In this document: positions 53,176-64,000 of the stretch, piece by piece | Layout: each line of letters starts with the position of its first letter | Position numbering within the stretch: position 1 is the stretch's first letter | Source of the DNA: Microtetraspora glauca | GTDB taxonomy: Bacteria > Actinomycetota > Actinomycetes > Streptosporangiales > Streptosporangiaceae | DNA: 64,000 bases | Assembly: GCA_001570385.1 (NCBI GenBank) | Contig: BBYL01000034.1 | Coordinates: 33,961-97,960, forward strand | Direction: 5' to 3' | The notes under the pieces: generated by a model | The model's input: the letters and a program-made list of their open reading frames with translations, nothing else | Told to the model about the DNA's origin: nothing | Databases searched by the model: none | Made by a program: the position numbers and the translations under genes

Positions 53176-53189
53176 TGGGAGCGCTCCCA
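53176..53189. promoter_or_regulatory. CebR operator proximal to cebE
   Basis: TGGGAGCGCTCCCA, exact, 3 bp downstream of the predicted -10 of the cebE promoter (53193-53222). Confidence 0.88.
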
Positions 53190-53192
53190 CGA

Positions 53193-53222
53193 AGGTTGCT
53201 CCATGAGCAATGTCAGCGTCAA
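53193..53222 (-). promoter_or_regulatory. Predicted cebE promoter
   Basis: On the minus strand: -35 TTGACG (53217-53222), 18-bp spacer, -10 CAACCT (53193-53198), weak at the -10. The operator follows directly. Confidence 0.45.
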
Positions 53223-53305
53223 TATGCCGAAACCTAACTGTTACTCCAGGCGCCATTTGATCCCTGGAACGCGACAATAGACCACAAACGGTGCATACTG
53301 CGGTT

Positions 53306-53319
53306 TGGGAGCGCTCCCA
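53306..53319. promoter_or_regulatory. CebR operator distal to cebE
   Basis: TGGGAGCGCTCCCA, exact, 130 bp from the proximal site (centre to centre). Close to 12 helical turns, which would suit looping between two CebR dimers. Alternatively it controls a plus-strand transcript, though no gene follows on that strand. Confidence 0.85.
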
Positions 53320-53441
53320 TCACATACGACCCAAACGGCTCACGGAGTGTGACCTTGTGGAAGCGCTCTCTCGCGCCCGGAAGGCGTACCGTGGGCGGAC
53401 CGAAAAAGGGCCTCTCGACGGCGTCGGCGCGGTCGGCGAGA

Positions 53442-53476
53442 GCCGCCCCGCCCCCGGGAGGCGGGGGTGGGGCGGC
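53442..53476. terminator. Strong GC hairpin in the cebE-sulfatase spacer
   Basis: GCCGCCCCGCCCCC (53442-53455) pairs with GGGGGTGGGGCGGC (53463-53476) with one G-U wobble across a 7-nt loop. It would end minus-strand read-through from the sulfatase gene before the ceb promoter. Apart from the operators and this hairpin, I see nothing coding in 53032-53731. Confidence 0.45.
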
Positions 53477-53731
53477 GACTGGAGTGAGCCGACGTCTCCA
53501 GAGGTGGAGGCGGCCGTGTCAACGCCCCAGAAAACCGGCATGGCGCAGGTGAACGCCGCTGCGGGTGTGGCCGGCCTGAGCGTCGGAACGACTCATGCCG
53601 TCAACGCCGCCGGAGGCGGTTTCAGGCGCGGCCTGACAGCAGGATTCACGCTGGGTGACCATCGGGCCGTCTGGCTCGCGGCGCGTGGTTTGTGGCGACC
53701 CGAAACCCGGCGCGGACGTGCCGTGCGCCCC

Positions 53732-55207
53732 CTAGCGCGGCACCGCTCTGAGTAGGGAGCGGGTTTCCGCGTCCGCCACCCGGCACGTCGCGCCGACGCA
53801 GCTCCGTAACAGCGCGAGCCGCGTCGAGAACGAGCCCACCAGGAACGGATCCGCCGTCTCCACGATGTTCCGCAGCTCGTACGGATCACCGGCCAGGTCG
53901 TAGAGCTGCCGCTCGCCGGTGCCGTACTCGACGTAGCTGTACCTGTCCGTGCGTAACACGCTGTAGCTCGGCGCCGCGTACGGCGCGTACGGCGGCTGGT
54001 AGAACTCCACCAGGACGGCGTCCCGCCACGCGACGTCACGGCCCTGCAGCAGCGGGACCAGCGAGCGCCCCTCGGCGAACGACGGAGGAAGCACACCGCC
54101 CAGCTCGGCGAACGTGGGCCCGAGGTCCACGGTCGAGCACAGCCGGTCGATCGTGGATCCCGGGGCGATCCCCGGTCCCCGCACGACCATGGGGATCCGG
54201 ATGTCCTCCTCGAACGGCGTCGTCTTGCCGGGCCGGAGGCGATGCTGTCCGAGATGGAAGCCGTTGTCGGAGGTGAAGAAGATGTAGGTGTTGTCGAGCT
54301 GGCCGGAGCGCTCCAGGGACCAGACGAGCGAGCCGACCATGTCGTCCACCCCGAGCATGGCGCGCAACCGGTTCCGGTGGAGCTCGTCGATCCGCCGCAC
54401 CACCTTGGGGGACAGCGGAGGTTTCTCCCGCAGCCAGGACGGCTCGGCCGACATGTCGAGCTGGTCGAACGAGGGTGTTCGCGGCGCCTGTTCGTCGAGG
54501 AAGGCGTTCGCGTGCCGTGGCGCGTAGTTGGCCGGCTGGTGCGGCGCCACGGGGGCGAGGTAGAGGAAGAACGGCTGGTCACCCGACGATGTCACGAAGT
54601 CGTCGGCCTTCCGGCTCAGCACGTCTTCCAGGTAGTCCTCGGGGGCGTAACCGTGTCGGACGACCACCCCGTCGTCGTTGAGCGCGTAGCCGTACTCCTG
54701 GTAGAGCCGGGTGACCGGGACGGCCCACCGGTCCCAGCCGGGCGGTATGTAGTCCTGCGACGCGCCTAAGGGGTATTTGTTGAGATATTTCCCGAGAAGT
54801 CCGGTGCGATAGCCGGCCGACTGCATCCACACGCCGACCGTGGACTCCTCCAGGGGGCGGAACTTCGGGAAGCCGCCCGTCGGCGGGCGGTTGCTCTCCA
54901 CCTGGTGGCTGTGCATGTACTGCGACCGCAGGATGGACGACCGTGACGGGCAACACCACGGGTTGGTCGCGAAGAACCGCGAGAACACGGCGCCCTGCTG
55001 TACGAGCAGGTTCCAGATGTTGGGGAACCGCTGGAGGTCGGTCGTGTCCAGGTCGTCGGTGAGGATGAACACGATGTTCGGGGCGCGCGAGGACGTCTGC
55101 TGTCCCTGGGCGGCGGCACCCGAGAACGCCGTGCACATGAGGAGCGCCACGGCGAGCCAAGGGCACCACCTGCGGGCTTTTCTGGGGACCGGCATGGGAC
55201 AGATCAT
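53732..55207 (-). CDS. Secreted sulfatase (arylsulfatase family)
   Basis: 491 aa. N-terminal signal peptide (hydrophobic core WLAVALLMCTAFSG, residues about 17-30, then AAAQ). Sulfatase signature CCPSR with Cys85 as the residue converted to formylglycine; metal-binding Asp51/Asp52 in FILTDDLD; LLGKYLN and FTSDNGFHLGQHR follow. It belongs to the sulfatases related to N-acetylglucosamine-6-sulfatase/heparan types. ATG 55207 or 55195 are both possible starts. A partner formylglycine-generating enzyme is not seen nearby. Isolated gene; substrate probably a sulfated glycan or aryl sulfate. Confidence 0.92.
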   Translation of the reverse strand: MICPMPVPRKARRWCPWLAVALLMCTAFSGAAAQGQQTSSRAPNIVFILTDDLDTTDLQRFPNIWNLLVQQGAVFSRFFATNPWCCPSRSSILRSQYMHSHQVESNRPPTGGFPKFRPLEESTVGVWMQSAGYRTGLLGKYLNKYPLGASQDYIPPGWDRWAVPVTRLYQEYGYALNDDGVVVRHGYAPEDYLEDVLSRKADDFVTSSGDQPFFLYLAPVAPHQPANYAPRHANAFLDEQAPRTPSFDQLDMSAEPSWLREKPPLSPKVVRRIDELHRNRLRAMLGVDDMVGSLVWSLERSGQLDNTYIFFTSDNGFHLGQHRLRPGKTTPFEEDIRIPMVVRGPGIAPGSTIDRLCSTVDLGPTFAELGGVLPPSFAEGRSLVPLLQGRDVAWRDAVLVEFYQPPYAPYAAPSYSVLRTDRYSYVEYGTGERQLYDLAGDPYELRNIVETADPFLVGSFSTRLALLRSCVGATCRVADAETRSLLRAVPR

Positions 55208-55292
55208 TACCTTGTCGCTACCTGCGGAAACGTACGGCCTGTGCCCGGTGGGGCGCAGACCGTGACGAATTTCCCCAAGTCGGCTGGCCGGC

Positions 55293-56111
55293 TCAGCCGA
55301 AGGTCGCCGGGTCCGGGCCGAGACGGCGGCCCGCGTCCAGCGCGTCGATCGCGGTCATGTCACCCGGGTCCAGCTCGAAGCCGAAGACGTCGATGTTCTC
55401 GCGGATCCGCTCCGGGGTCACCGACTTCGGGATGACGATGTTGCCGAGCTGGATGTGCCACCGCAGCACCACCTGGGCCGGGCTCCGATCGTGCTTGGCC
55501 GCGATCCGGGCCAGCACCGGGTCGTCGAGCAGGCCCTTGCCCTGGCCCAGCGGGCTCCACGCCTCGGTCGCGATGCCGTGCGCGGAGTTGTAGGCGCGCA
55601 GCGCGTCCTGCGCGAACTGCGGATGCAGCTCGATCTGGTTGACCGCGGGCACCACATCCGTGTCGTCGAGGAGCCGGTCCAACGCCTGGACGGTGAAGTT
55701 GGAGACGCCGATCGCGCGCACCCGGCCGTCGGCGTACAGCTTCTCCAGGGCCTTCCACGCCTCGACGTACTTGTTCTGCGAAGGGGCGGGCCAGTGGATC
55801 AGGTAGAGGTCGAGCACGTCCAGTCCGAGCCGGTCCATGCTGGCGTCGAAGGCCCGCAGCGCCTGGTCGTAGCCGTGCTCGTCGTTCCACAGTTTGGTCG
55901 TGATGAACAACTCGTCACGGGGGATCCCCGACTCCCGTAGGGCCCGGCCGACGCCCGCCTCGTTGTGGTAGAGCTTCGCCGTGTCGATGCTGCGGTAACC
56001 GGCGGAAAGCGCGGTGGACACGGCCCTTTCCGCCTCGTCGTCCGCCACCTGCCAGACTCCGAAACCGAGCTGCGGCATGGTGACGCCGTTGTTGAGGGTG
56101 ATGGTGTTCAT
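55293..56111 (-). CDS. Aldo/keto reductase
   Basis: 272 aa NADPH-dependent reductase (AKR5-like). Tetrad Asp43, Tyr48, Lys73, His106 is intact (SIDTAKLYHNE, TTKLWND, LYLIHWP). NADP-binding IPKSVTPERIRENIDVF near the C-terminus. ATG 56111 overlaps the upstream TetR gene stop by 4 bp, so it is probably in that regulator's own regulon. Confidence 0.94.
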   Translation of the reverse strand: MNTITLNNGVTMPQLGFGVWQVADDEAERAVSTALSAGYRSIDTAKLYHNEAGVGRALRESGIPRDELFITTKLWNDEHGYDQALRAFDASMDRLGLDVLDLYLIHWPAPSQNKYVEAWKALEKLYADGRVRAIGVSNFTVQALDRLLDDTDVVPAVNQIELHPQFAQDALRAYNSAHGIATEAWSPLGQGKGLLDDPVLARIAAKHDRSPAQVVLRWHIQLGNIVIPKSVTPERIRENIDVFGFELDPGDMTAIDALDAGRRLGPDPATFG

Positions 56112-56707
56112 GTCCCCATGCTGCCCGACCAGGTTTTGGCCAGCGGCAGCAGGACCCGGTCGACGGCCTCGGCCATGAAGGCGTCGTCGACCGGCTCGCC
56201 CAGGACGATCAGCCGGCGCCAGACCAGGGCCTCCACGACCGAGAACAGCGCGCGCGGATCCACCGGCCCCGTCAGCTCGCCCCGCTCGACGGCGTTGCCC
56301 AGCAGGTACGCCAGTCCGGAGAGATCCCGGCCCGGCATGTGGTCCCGCACCGCTCCGGCGAGCTCGGGGCTGGACAACATCGCGGAGACCAGCCCGATGA
56401 TCAGCTGCTGCCTGCGCCCGATCGCGTCGCAGATCGCGCCGAGCGCCGCGAGCAGGTCACCGCGCAGCGACCCGGTGTCCGGGGCGGGTGGGATGTCGAT
56501 CTCCACCCGGTTGCAGATGAGATCGACGACGAGGTCCGCCTTGCCCGCCCAGCGCCGGTAGATCGTCGCCTTGCTGGCCCCGGCCCGCTTGGCGATCTGG
56601 TCGACGGACATGCGGTCGAAGCCCGTCTCGGTGAGCAGTTCCAGTGTGGCGTCCAGGATCGCCTGCTCGCGGGCGGGGTCGAGTCGGCGCGAGTTGGCGG
56701 TTTCCAT
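56108..56707 (-). CDS. TetR-family transcriptional regulator
   Basis: 199 aa. N-terminal HTH FDRMSVDQIAKRAGASKATIYRRW (given as residues about 29-52), followed by a helical ligand domain. Coupled to the aldo/keto reductase. The perfect 21-bp palindrome at 57697-57717, in front of the SDR gene, is the natural candidate operator. Confidence 0.92.
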   Translation of the reverse strand: METANSRRLDPAREQAILDATLELLTETGFDRMSVDQIAKRAGASKATIYRRWAGKADLVVDLICNRVEIDIPPAPDTGSLRGDLLAALGAICDAIGRRQQLIIGLVSAMLSSPELAGAVRDHMPGRDLSGLAYLLGNAVERGELTGPVDPRALFSVVEALVWRRLIVLGEPVDDAFMAEAVDRVLLPLAKTWSGSMGT

Positions 56708-56801
56708 GATCTCCCTGTCTGCTGCCGCGTCTCGTGCTCCCGGTCCGTGCCCCAGGATCGGTATCCCAGGGTCCGTGTGCCTGGACCGTGTTCCCGGGGG
56801 G

Positions 56802-57680
56802 TCATCGCGAGACGAGATCCCGGAATTCTACGCCGGTGAGCTCCTCCGACACCGTCCAGAGCCGCCGGGCCAGCGCCTCGTCCCGCGCGGCGGCGCTGAT
56901 CGCGGGTTTCTTCAGCTTGGGGCCGACGAACTCCCCGCCCCGGATGTCCGGCGACGTCGCGGCGTACAGCGAGGGCACGGCTCCCGCCTCCGCCGGCTGT
57001 ACGGCGACGCGCAGCAGCGCGTTGAGCACCCCCGTCAGCGGCCCCAGCTTCATGATGTTCGTCGCGGTCACGCCGGGATGCGTGGCCACGCTGAGCAGCC
57101 GGGAACCGGCCCTCCGCTGCAACTCGAACGCGAACAGCAGGTTGGCCAGCTTGGACCTCCCGTACGCGCTCATCCGCCCGTAGCCCTCGCGCAGCTCCAG
57201 ATCGCCGAAGTCGAGCGTGCCGAACTTGTGGGCGTCGCTCGCCACCGTGACGACCCGCGCGCCCGGCCGGACCAGCAGCAGGGGCATCAGGAGGCCGGTC
57301 AGCGCGAAGTGCCCGAAATGGTTGGTGCCGAGCTGCATCTCGAACCCGTCGGCGGTCGTCTGCCGGGGGATCATGCCGGTGCCGGCGTTGTTGATCAGCA
57401 GGTCCAGCCCGTCCAGGCGGGACCTCATCGTGTCGGCGAAGGCGCGTACGGAGCCGAGGTCGGCGAGGTCGAGTCGTTCGAACTCGGCGTGCCCGCCGGG
57501 CGCCTGGTCGAGGATCCGCGCGGCGGCCGCCCGTCCCTTGTCCTGGTCACGGCTCGCGACGATCACGCGGGCCCCGTGCCGAGCCAGTTCGAGCGCGGTC
57601 GGGAAGCCGATGCCCGCGTTGGCTCCCGTGACCACCGCGGTGCGGCCGGCCAGGTCCGGCATCGCGTCAACGGTCCACAT
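56802..57680 (-). CDS. Short-chain dehydrogenase/reductase
   Basis: 292 aa. Rossmann motif TGANAGIG (18-25), NNAG (97-100), catalytic Ser148, Tyr173 and Lys177 (YGRSK). Resembles the retinol dehydrogenase-like oxidoreductases common in actinomycetes. ATG 57680 is used (WTVDAMPDLAGR follows), downstream of AAAGGGG; an upstream in-frame start at 57734 would place the operator inside the coding region. A TetR-type operator lies 17 bp upstream. Confidence 0.9.
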   Translation of the reverse strand: MWTVDAMPDLAGRTAVVTGANAGIGFPTALELARHGARVIVASRDQDKGRAAAARILDQAPGGHAEFERLDLADLGSVRAFADTMRSRLDGLDLLINNAGTGMIPRQTTADGFEMQLGTNHFGHFALTGLLMPLLLVRPGARVVTVASDAHKFGTLDFGDLELREGYGRMSAYGRSKLANLLFAFELQRRAGSRLLSVATHPGVTATNIMKLGPLTGVLNALLRVAVQPAEAGAVPSLYAATSPDIRGGEFVGPKLKKPAISAAARDEALARRLWTVSEELTGVEFRDLVSR

Positions 57681-57696
57681 GATGGCCCCTTTCAAC

Positions 57697-57717
57697 TGTA
57701 CGAAACGGTTTCGTACA
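57697..57717. promoter_or_regulatory. Perfect palindrome, candidate TetR operator
   Basis: Arms TGTACGAAAC (57697-57706) and GTTTCGTACA (57708-57717) flank a single G. It lies 17 bp before the SDR start and about 150 bp before the divergent gene at 57870, so it could govern both. Confidence 0.7.
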
Positions 57718-57869
57718 CCATTGGGGTACACCATATGGCGCGGAGATCGAATCCGCGATCCCCAATTTCACGTCCCCGGTTCCCGTGCGGCTTCGTCCGC
57801 ACCTGTTCACCTGACGTTCGCGGGCGTGTCGGTGAGGCGAAGCCTGCCGCGGCTAGCTTCGTGGGCGTC

Positions 57870-59009
57870 GTGAACGTGTCTTCACCGGACGTGGGCAACG
57901 CGGGTCGGCGCCACGCCATCGAGCGGGAACCGGCCGTCGCGTGGGTTGAATCCCCGTTGCAACTGCTGTGCGTCGCCGAGGCCCAGCACGCAGGCCTCCT
58001 CGCCGAGGACACCCTCGTCGTGCCCAGGGCAGGCCAGCGCGCGCTGCGGCTCACCGGGCGCGAACTCGACCGGCTCGGACTCCCCGACGGCCTGCGGCTC
58101 GCCGAACCGTCGGCGGGAATGCCGCGTCCCGGCAAGGTGTGGGCCGTCGGCGACGCCTTCTCCGGCCGCGTCCAGATGCGCGTCCTCACCACCCGGCCCC
58201 GCCGGGTCGTGCTGGTCGACGACGGTCTCGCCACGATCCGCCTCCTCGAACTGCTCACCACGCGCCGGCCACTGCTGCGCGCCCGCGCCTCGGCCGGCAT
58301 CGCCCGTACGGTGCTGGGGGCCGCCGCCGGTATGCGGCTACGCGGCCGCGGGCTGACCGTGTTCACCGCGCTCCCGGTCCCGGAGCCGCTGGCGGGCGCC
58401 GTACGGGATCTGGGAGCCGATCTCGTCGGGCACGACTTCGCCTGGCTGCGTTCCCGGCCCGCCTGCCCCGCGCCCGCCGAACGCACGGTGGTGCTCGGGA
58501 CGTCCCTCGTCCGCAACGGGCTCGTCCACCGTGACCGGTACCTGCGCTGGCTCCAGGAGATCGGCGAGCCCGTGGCGTACTACCCGCACCGCAGGGAGGA
58601 CCCGCGCGACCTGGACCGCGTCCGCCGGATCGCGGATCTCACCGTCTACGAGTCCGGGGCCCCCGTCGAGATGACGCTCCGTGACCTCGGCCCCGGTCAC
58701 CGGGTGCTCAGCCTGCCGTCCACGGCGGTGACCTCGCTTCGCGTCCTGTTGTCGGGTCGTGGTGTCTGCGTGGAAGCCGTCGGCGTGCCGGACGACTGGT
58801 GGACCTCGGCCGCCGACCCCGCGCTCCGCGCGCATCTCCAGCTCTTCACCGACGTTCCCGCGACGGCCGGTGGCCCCGTTCCCGACGGCGCCGATGCCGT
58901 ACAGACGCGTGGCGGAGCCGGTGCCCGCCACGTCGTCCCGGGGGAGACCCCGGACCTCAATGGTGCCGCTCCGGGGGAGACCCCGGTCCCTGGAAAGGTT
59001 GCTCCTTGA
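57870..59009 (+). CDS. Polysialyltransferase-like (DUF/POLYST-type) glycosyltransferase
   Basis: 379 aa. WVESPLQLLCVAEA near the N-terminus is the typical opening of alpha-2,8-polysialyltransferase-like proteins of actinomycetes; VVLVDDGLATIRLLELL and YYPHRREDP follow. No membrane segment. Translation start is uncertain: GTG 57870, 57876 and 57891 are all in frame and none has a good RBS. The last 45 residues contain a near-duplicate GETPDLNGAAPGETPVPG. In Streptomyces such proteins are linked to Kdn-containing teichulosonic wall polymers; that role is an inference. Coupled to the next gene (TTGA overlap). Confidence 0.6.
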   Translation: MNVSSPDVGNAGRRHAIEREPAVAWVESPLQLLCVAEAQHAGLLAEDTLVVPRAGQRALRLTGRELDRLGLPDGLRLAEPSAGMPRPGKVWAVGDAFSGRVQMRVLTTRPRRVVLVDDGLATIRLLELLTTRRPLLRARASAGIARTVLGAAAGMRLRGRGLTVFTALPVPEPLAGAVRDLGADLVGHDFAWLRSRPACPAPAERTVVLGTSLVRNGLVHRDRYLRWLQEIGEPVAYYPHRREDPRDLDRVRRIADLTVYESGAPVEMTLRDLGPGHRVLSLPSTAVTSLRVLLSGRGVCVEAVGVPDDWWTSAADPALRAHLQLFTDVPATAGGPVPDGADAVQTRGGAGARHVVPGETPDLNGAAPGETPVPGKVAP

Positions 59010-60433
59010 CCCGCGTGCTCGCCGTGGCCGACTCCGACTCGTACCTGAAGTGGGCCGCCGGCCTCCTCGACGCCATGCCCCCGAACTGGGTCACCGAGTT
59101 GCTGGTCGTGCGCTCGCCGATCGCGCCGTCAGAAGGCCAGATCCGGGCGGCGGTGAGCGGTACGCGGATCGACCGGCGAGCGGGGAGACCAGCCGATTCC
59201 CCGGCACCCACGGCGCCCGCCTTCCGCTGGGACGGGACTGGCACCGCTTGCGCGGACGGGACTGGCACCGCTTGCGCGGAGGGGGCTGGCACCGCGCTCG
59301 CGCGCGGGGCCGCCGCGAGGCCTACGGAAACCGCGCCGCCGGACCAGGCGGGCAGGGGCGGGGACGACGACGAGGGCACGGACGGGGCGGCGGGCGCCCT
59401 CCTTCCCCCGGTGCTCTCGGCGCGGCGGCTACGCCGTACGGCCGAGCGGTTCCGCCCGGACGTCGTGCTGCTGGCCTGCACCGGCCCCGTGGTCGACGTC
59501 CTCGCCGCCGACATCCTCTCCGACCTGCGGCCACGCCCGGTGTTCGTGTCCGGCCTGCCCGGCATCTCCGTACCGGCGACGGAGAAGGCGTGGCTGTACC
59601 GCAGCGGATGCGAACTGTTCGTCGTGCACAGCGGCCGCGAGGTGCGGGAGTTCTCCGCCCTCGGTCGCGAACTCGGCGGTGGCGGCGGGGTGGCCCTGGC
59701 CCGGCTCCCGTACCTGGACCTCGGGGTCGTCGGGACGGCCGAACGGGACAAGGTGATCTTCGCGACCCAGGCCAAGGTGCCGAGACGCCGGGAGGAACGC
59801 GAGAACGTGCTGCTCGCCCTCGCCGCGCTGGCCGACACCCGTCCCGACCTGGAGGTCGTGGTCAAGCTCAGGGCACGCGACTCCGAACGGCAGACCCACA
59901 ACGAGCGGCATCATTACGAGCGACTCTGGCTGGCGATGGCCGGAGAAGGACGCGTCCGAGCCGACGCGATAACGTTCGCCGCCGGGCCGATGCATGAGCA
60001 CCTGACCCGCGCTGCCGGATTCGTCACGGTCAGCTCCACCGCCGCTCTGGAGGCCATCGCCAGGAAGGTGCCTCTCCTCGTGCTGTCGGATTTCGGGGTG
60101 AGCGCCGAGATGATCAACTTGGTCTTCGAGGGCAGCGGTTGCCTCGGGACACTCGACGACCTCGCCAAGGGTGACTTCCGTACACCTGACGGGGACTGGT
60201 GCCGGGCCAATTACTTCCACGACGACACCGAGAGTGACTGGCTCAGCCGGATCTCCGAACTGGTCACGACCGCCAAGGAAGGACGCCTCGTTCCCGCCCG
60301 GTCGCTGCTCGACGGGGCGGAGCATGCCTCCGCACGACGCCGCGCCCGGCTCCGGCTGGAGGTCCCGCCTCGGGTGCTTCGATACGGCTACCGCGCCAAG
60401 CGCCGGATGCGCCGCTACCTGAAGGTTTTCTGA
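59006..60433 (+). CDS. DUF6716-type putative glycosyltransferase
   Basis: 475 aa. TRVLAVADSDSYLKWAAGLLD at the N-terminus and RPVFVSGLPGISVPATEKAW, MHEHLTRAAGFVTVSSTAALEAIARKVPLLVLSDFGVS later fit the DUF6716 glycosyltransferase family that co-occurs with the polysialyltransferase-like gene upstream. Start is TTG 59006, preceded by GGAAAGG. Residues about 60-130 are a low-complexity insertion (DGTGTACADGTGTACAEG...) encoded by 24-bp tandem repeats at 59231-59304; such an insert is not in homologues as I know them. C-terminal tail is Arg-rich. Confidence 0.6.
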   Translation: MTRVLAVADSDSYLKWAAGLLDAMPPNWVTELLVVRSPIAPSEGQIRAAVSGTRIDRRAGRPADSPAPTAPAFRWDGTGTACADGTGTACAEGAGTALARGAAARPTETAPPDQAGRGGDDDEGTDGAAGALLPPVLSARRLRRTAERFRPDVVLLACTGPVVDVLAADILSDLRPRPVFVSGLPGISVPATEKAWLYRSGCELFVVHSGREVREFSALGRELGGGGGVALARLPYLDLGVVGTAERDKVIFATQAKVPRRREERENVLLALAALADTRPDLEVVVKLRARDSERQTHNERHHYERLWLAMAGEGRVRADAITFAAGPMHEHLTRAAGFVTVSSTAALEAIARKVPLLVLSDFGVSAEMINLVFEGSGCLGTLDDLAKGDFRTPDGDWCRANYFHDDTESDWLSRISELVTTAKEGRLVPARSLLDGAEHASARRRARLRLEVPPRVLRYGYRAKRRMRRYLKVF

Positions 60434-61237
60434 TGGTTCTCCGGTGGCCTGCGACCATATCGGGTCGGGGGACCGGTGACAGGACCCGGTGAGCCGCGAT
60501 ATGGACAGGATTCGGCGGCGGGACCCGATGGCAGGACCCGGTGACAGAGGCGATGACAGATGGTTGCCGAGTGACGTGTTATGGGTGACCGGACTTGGTC
60601 AACGGTCAACGGTCAACGGTGAGCGGTGAACGGCGACGGCTGACAGGTGCTGCTCGGGTTCCTGGGTGGACTGCGGTGGCTGGTCTGATGTACATGCGGC
60701 CGCTGCGCTGCGGCGGGCAGTTGTTCCGGCGCGCCGTGATAGTGGCGTTCCGGTGAGCCGCTGGCGCGGCGTTGCGCGGGCGCGGTGGTTGCTGGCACGG
60801 TCTTACGCGCGCCTCCACAACCACCCGCACTCCGCTCCGCTCCGCTCCCGACCGCTCTCCCGCATCGCCATCTCCCGCATCGCCATCTCCTGCCTCGGGA
60901 TTCAGCACGGCCATACTCCTGACGCGCGCTTCCGGATCGTTGGAGGCGTGATCACGCCGTGAACGACCGAGGGGGCTGCTGCGCCGTAGGGCGGGGGCAG
61001 CTGTGCGGCGGCGGCCACCTGATCCGTCGTAGCGACGGGGCCACTTCGCTCCAGCAGGCTGTCTGCGAAGGAGTGCGTACGCCCGCTTCCCGCTTCCGAT
61101 GAACCCCGACAGTTCGTGCTCAGTCTCATCGGTCCCCTGAGTCCCACCCCCGGGAGCGGGGAACCCCGCCGGATGACCGAGACCTGCTGGTCAGCTGATC
61201 GGAGGCCAGCTGACCAGCCGCTCGGGCGTGGGCATGT
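60434..61237. other. 804-bp region without a credible gene, rich in short direct repeats
   Basis: All open frames have non-coding-like composition. Short direct repeats are prominent: GACAGGACCCGGTGA-type copies (about 60478 and 60530), GGTCAAC in three copies (60598-60618), and alternating CTCCGCTCCG and CTCCCGCATCGCCAT units (about 60833-60893). I saw no tRNA, promoter or hairpin that I would defend. Confidence 0.5.

Positions 61238-64000
<2,763 letters not shown>

Noticed and set aside
53291..53755. 154-codon ORF in the cebE-sulfatase spacer
   Set aside because: It overlaps the distal operator region and the GC hairpin, has no RBS and no recognisable motif.
60666..60962. 98-codon ORF in the repeat-rich gap
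   Set aside because: Arg/Ser-rich translation from direct repeats, no RBS, no domain.

Overview
The window reads as the chromosome of a high-GC actinomycete, most likely a filamentous member of the Streptosporangiales or a relative. Evidence for this is the GC-saturated third codon positions, many GTG and TTG starts, 4-bp ATGA/GTGA stop-start overlaps, MbtH-dependent NRPS genes, a class II DAHP synthase, separate cydD and cydC genes, and a cellobiose transporter without its own ATPase next to a CebR-type regulator. The genus assignment is inference. I saw no rRNA, tRNA, CRISPR array, prophage or intact insertion sequence.

Layout. 0.2-2.8 kb: methionine ABC importer metN-metI-metQ, closed by a perfect 15-bp hairpin next to a frameshifted fragment of a Fic-family gene. 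3.3-6.3 kb: a fatty-acyl-CoA ligase and a membrane-anchored HtrA protease. 6.4-13.5 kb (minus strand): cydC/cydD, a pentapeptide-repeat membrane protein and cytochrome oxidase subunit I (ctaD). 13.6-17.8 kb: thioredoxin, class II DAHP synthase, a small-molecule phosphotransferase and an aldose 1-epimerase. 18.0-22.8 kb: a VOC protein, and on the minus strand a translationally coupled E1-alpha/E1-beta/E2 2-oxoacid dehydrogenase set ending in a GH1 beta-glucosidase. 23.5-40.6 kb: nine collinear plus-strand genes forming a compact nonribosomal peptide cluster. It includes a C-A-PCP-TE-MFS fusion, an acyl-activating enzyme, a C-PCP protein, a free carrier protein, two free condensation proteins, MbtH, A-PCP and C-A-PCP. 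40.7-46.9 kb: acyl-CoA dehydrogenase, a giant indolepyruvate ferredoxin oxidoreductase with a divergent Lrp regulator, and an AlkD-like protein. 46.9-53.0 kb: an AfsR/SARP relic and a cellobiose locus cebR-bglC-cebG-cebF-cebE. 53.7-60.4 kb: secreted sulfatase, aldo/keto reductase, TetR, SDR, and two genes resembling polysialyltransferase/DUF6716 cell-surface glycosyltransferases. 61.2-64.0 kb: a DUF222/HNH protein, cut by the right edge.

The main integrating signal is a 14-bp palindrome, TGGGAGCGCTCCCA, identical to the published CebR operator of streptomycetes. It occurs four times exactly: twice upstream of cebE, once before the aldose epimerase and once before the E1/E2/beta-glucosidase operon. 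It occurs once with a single mismatch, just downstream of a predicted promoter that reads toward the NRPS genes. The simplest reading is that a CebR-type repressor couples cello-oligosaccharide sensing to sugar uptake, to an acyl-group-forming dehydrogenase complex and to peptide production. This would parallel CebR control of thaxtomin in plant-pathogenic Streptomyces, but with an unrelated cluster. The TE domain of the fusion NRPS carries Cys instead of Ser as nucleophile, and its polypeptide continues into a complete MFS exporter. These two features make this cluster the most likely undescribed system in the window.
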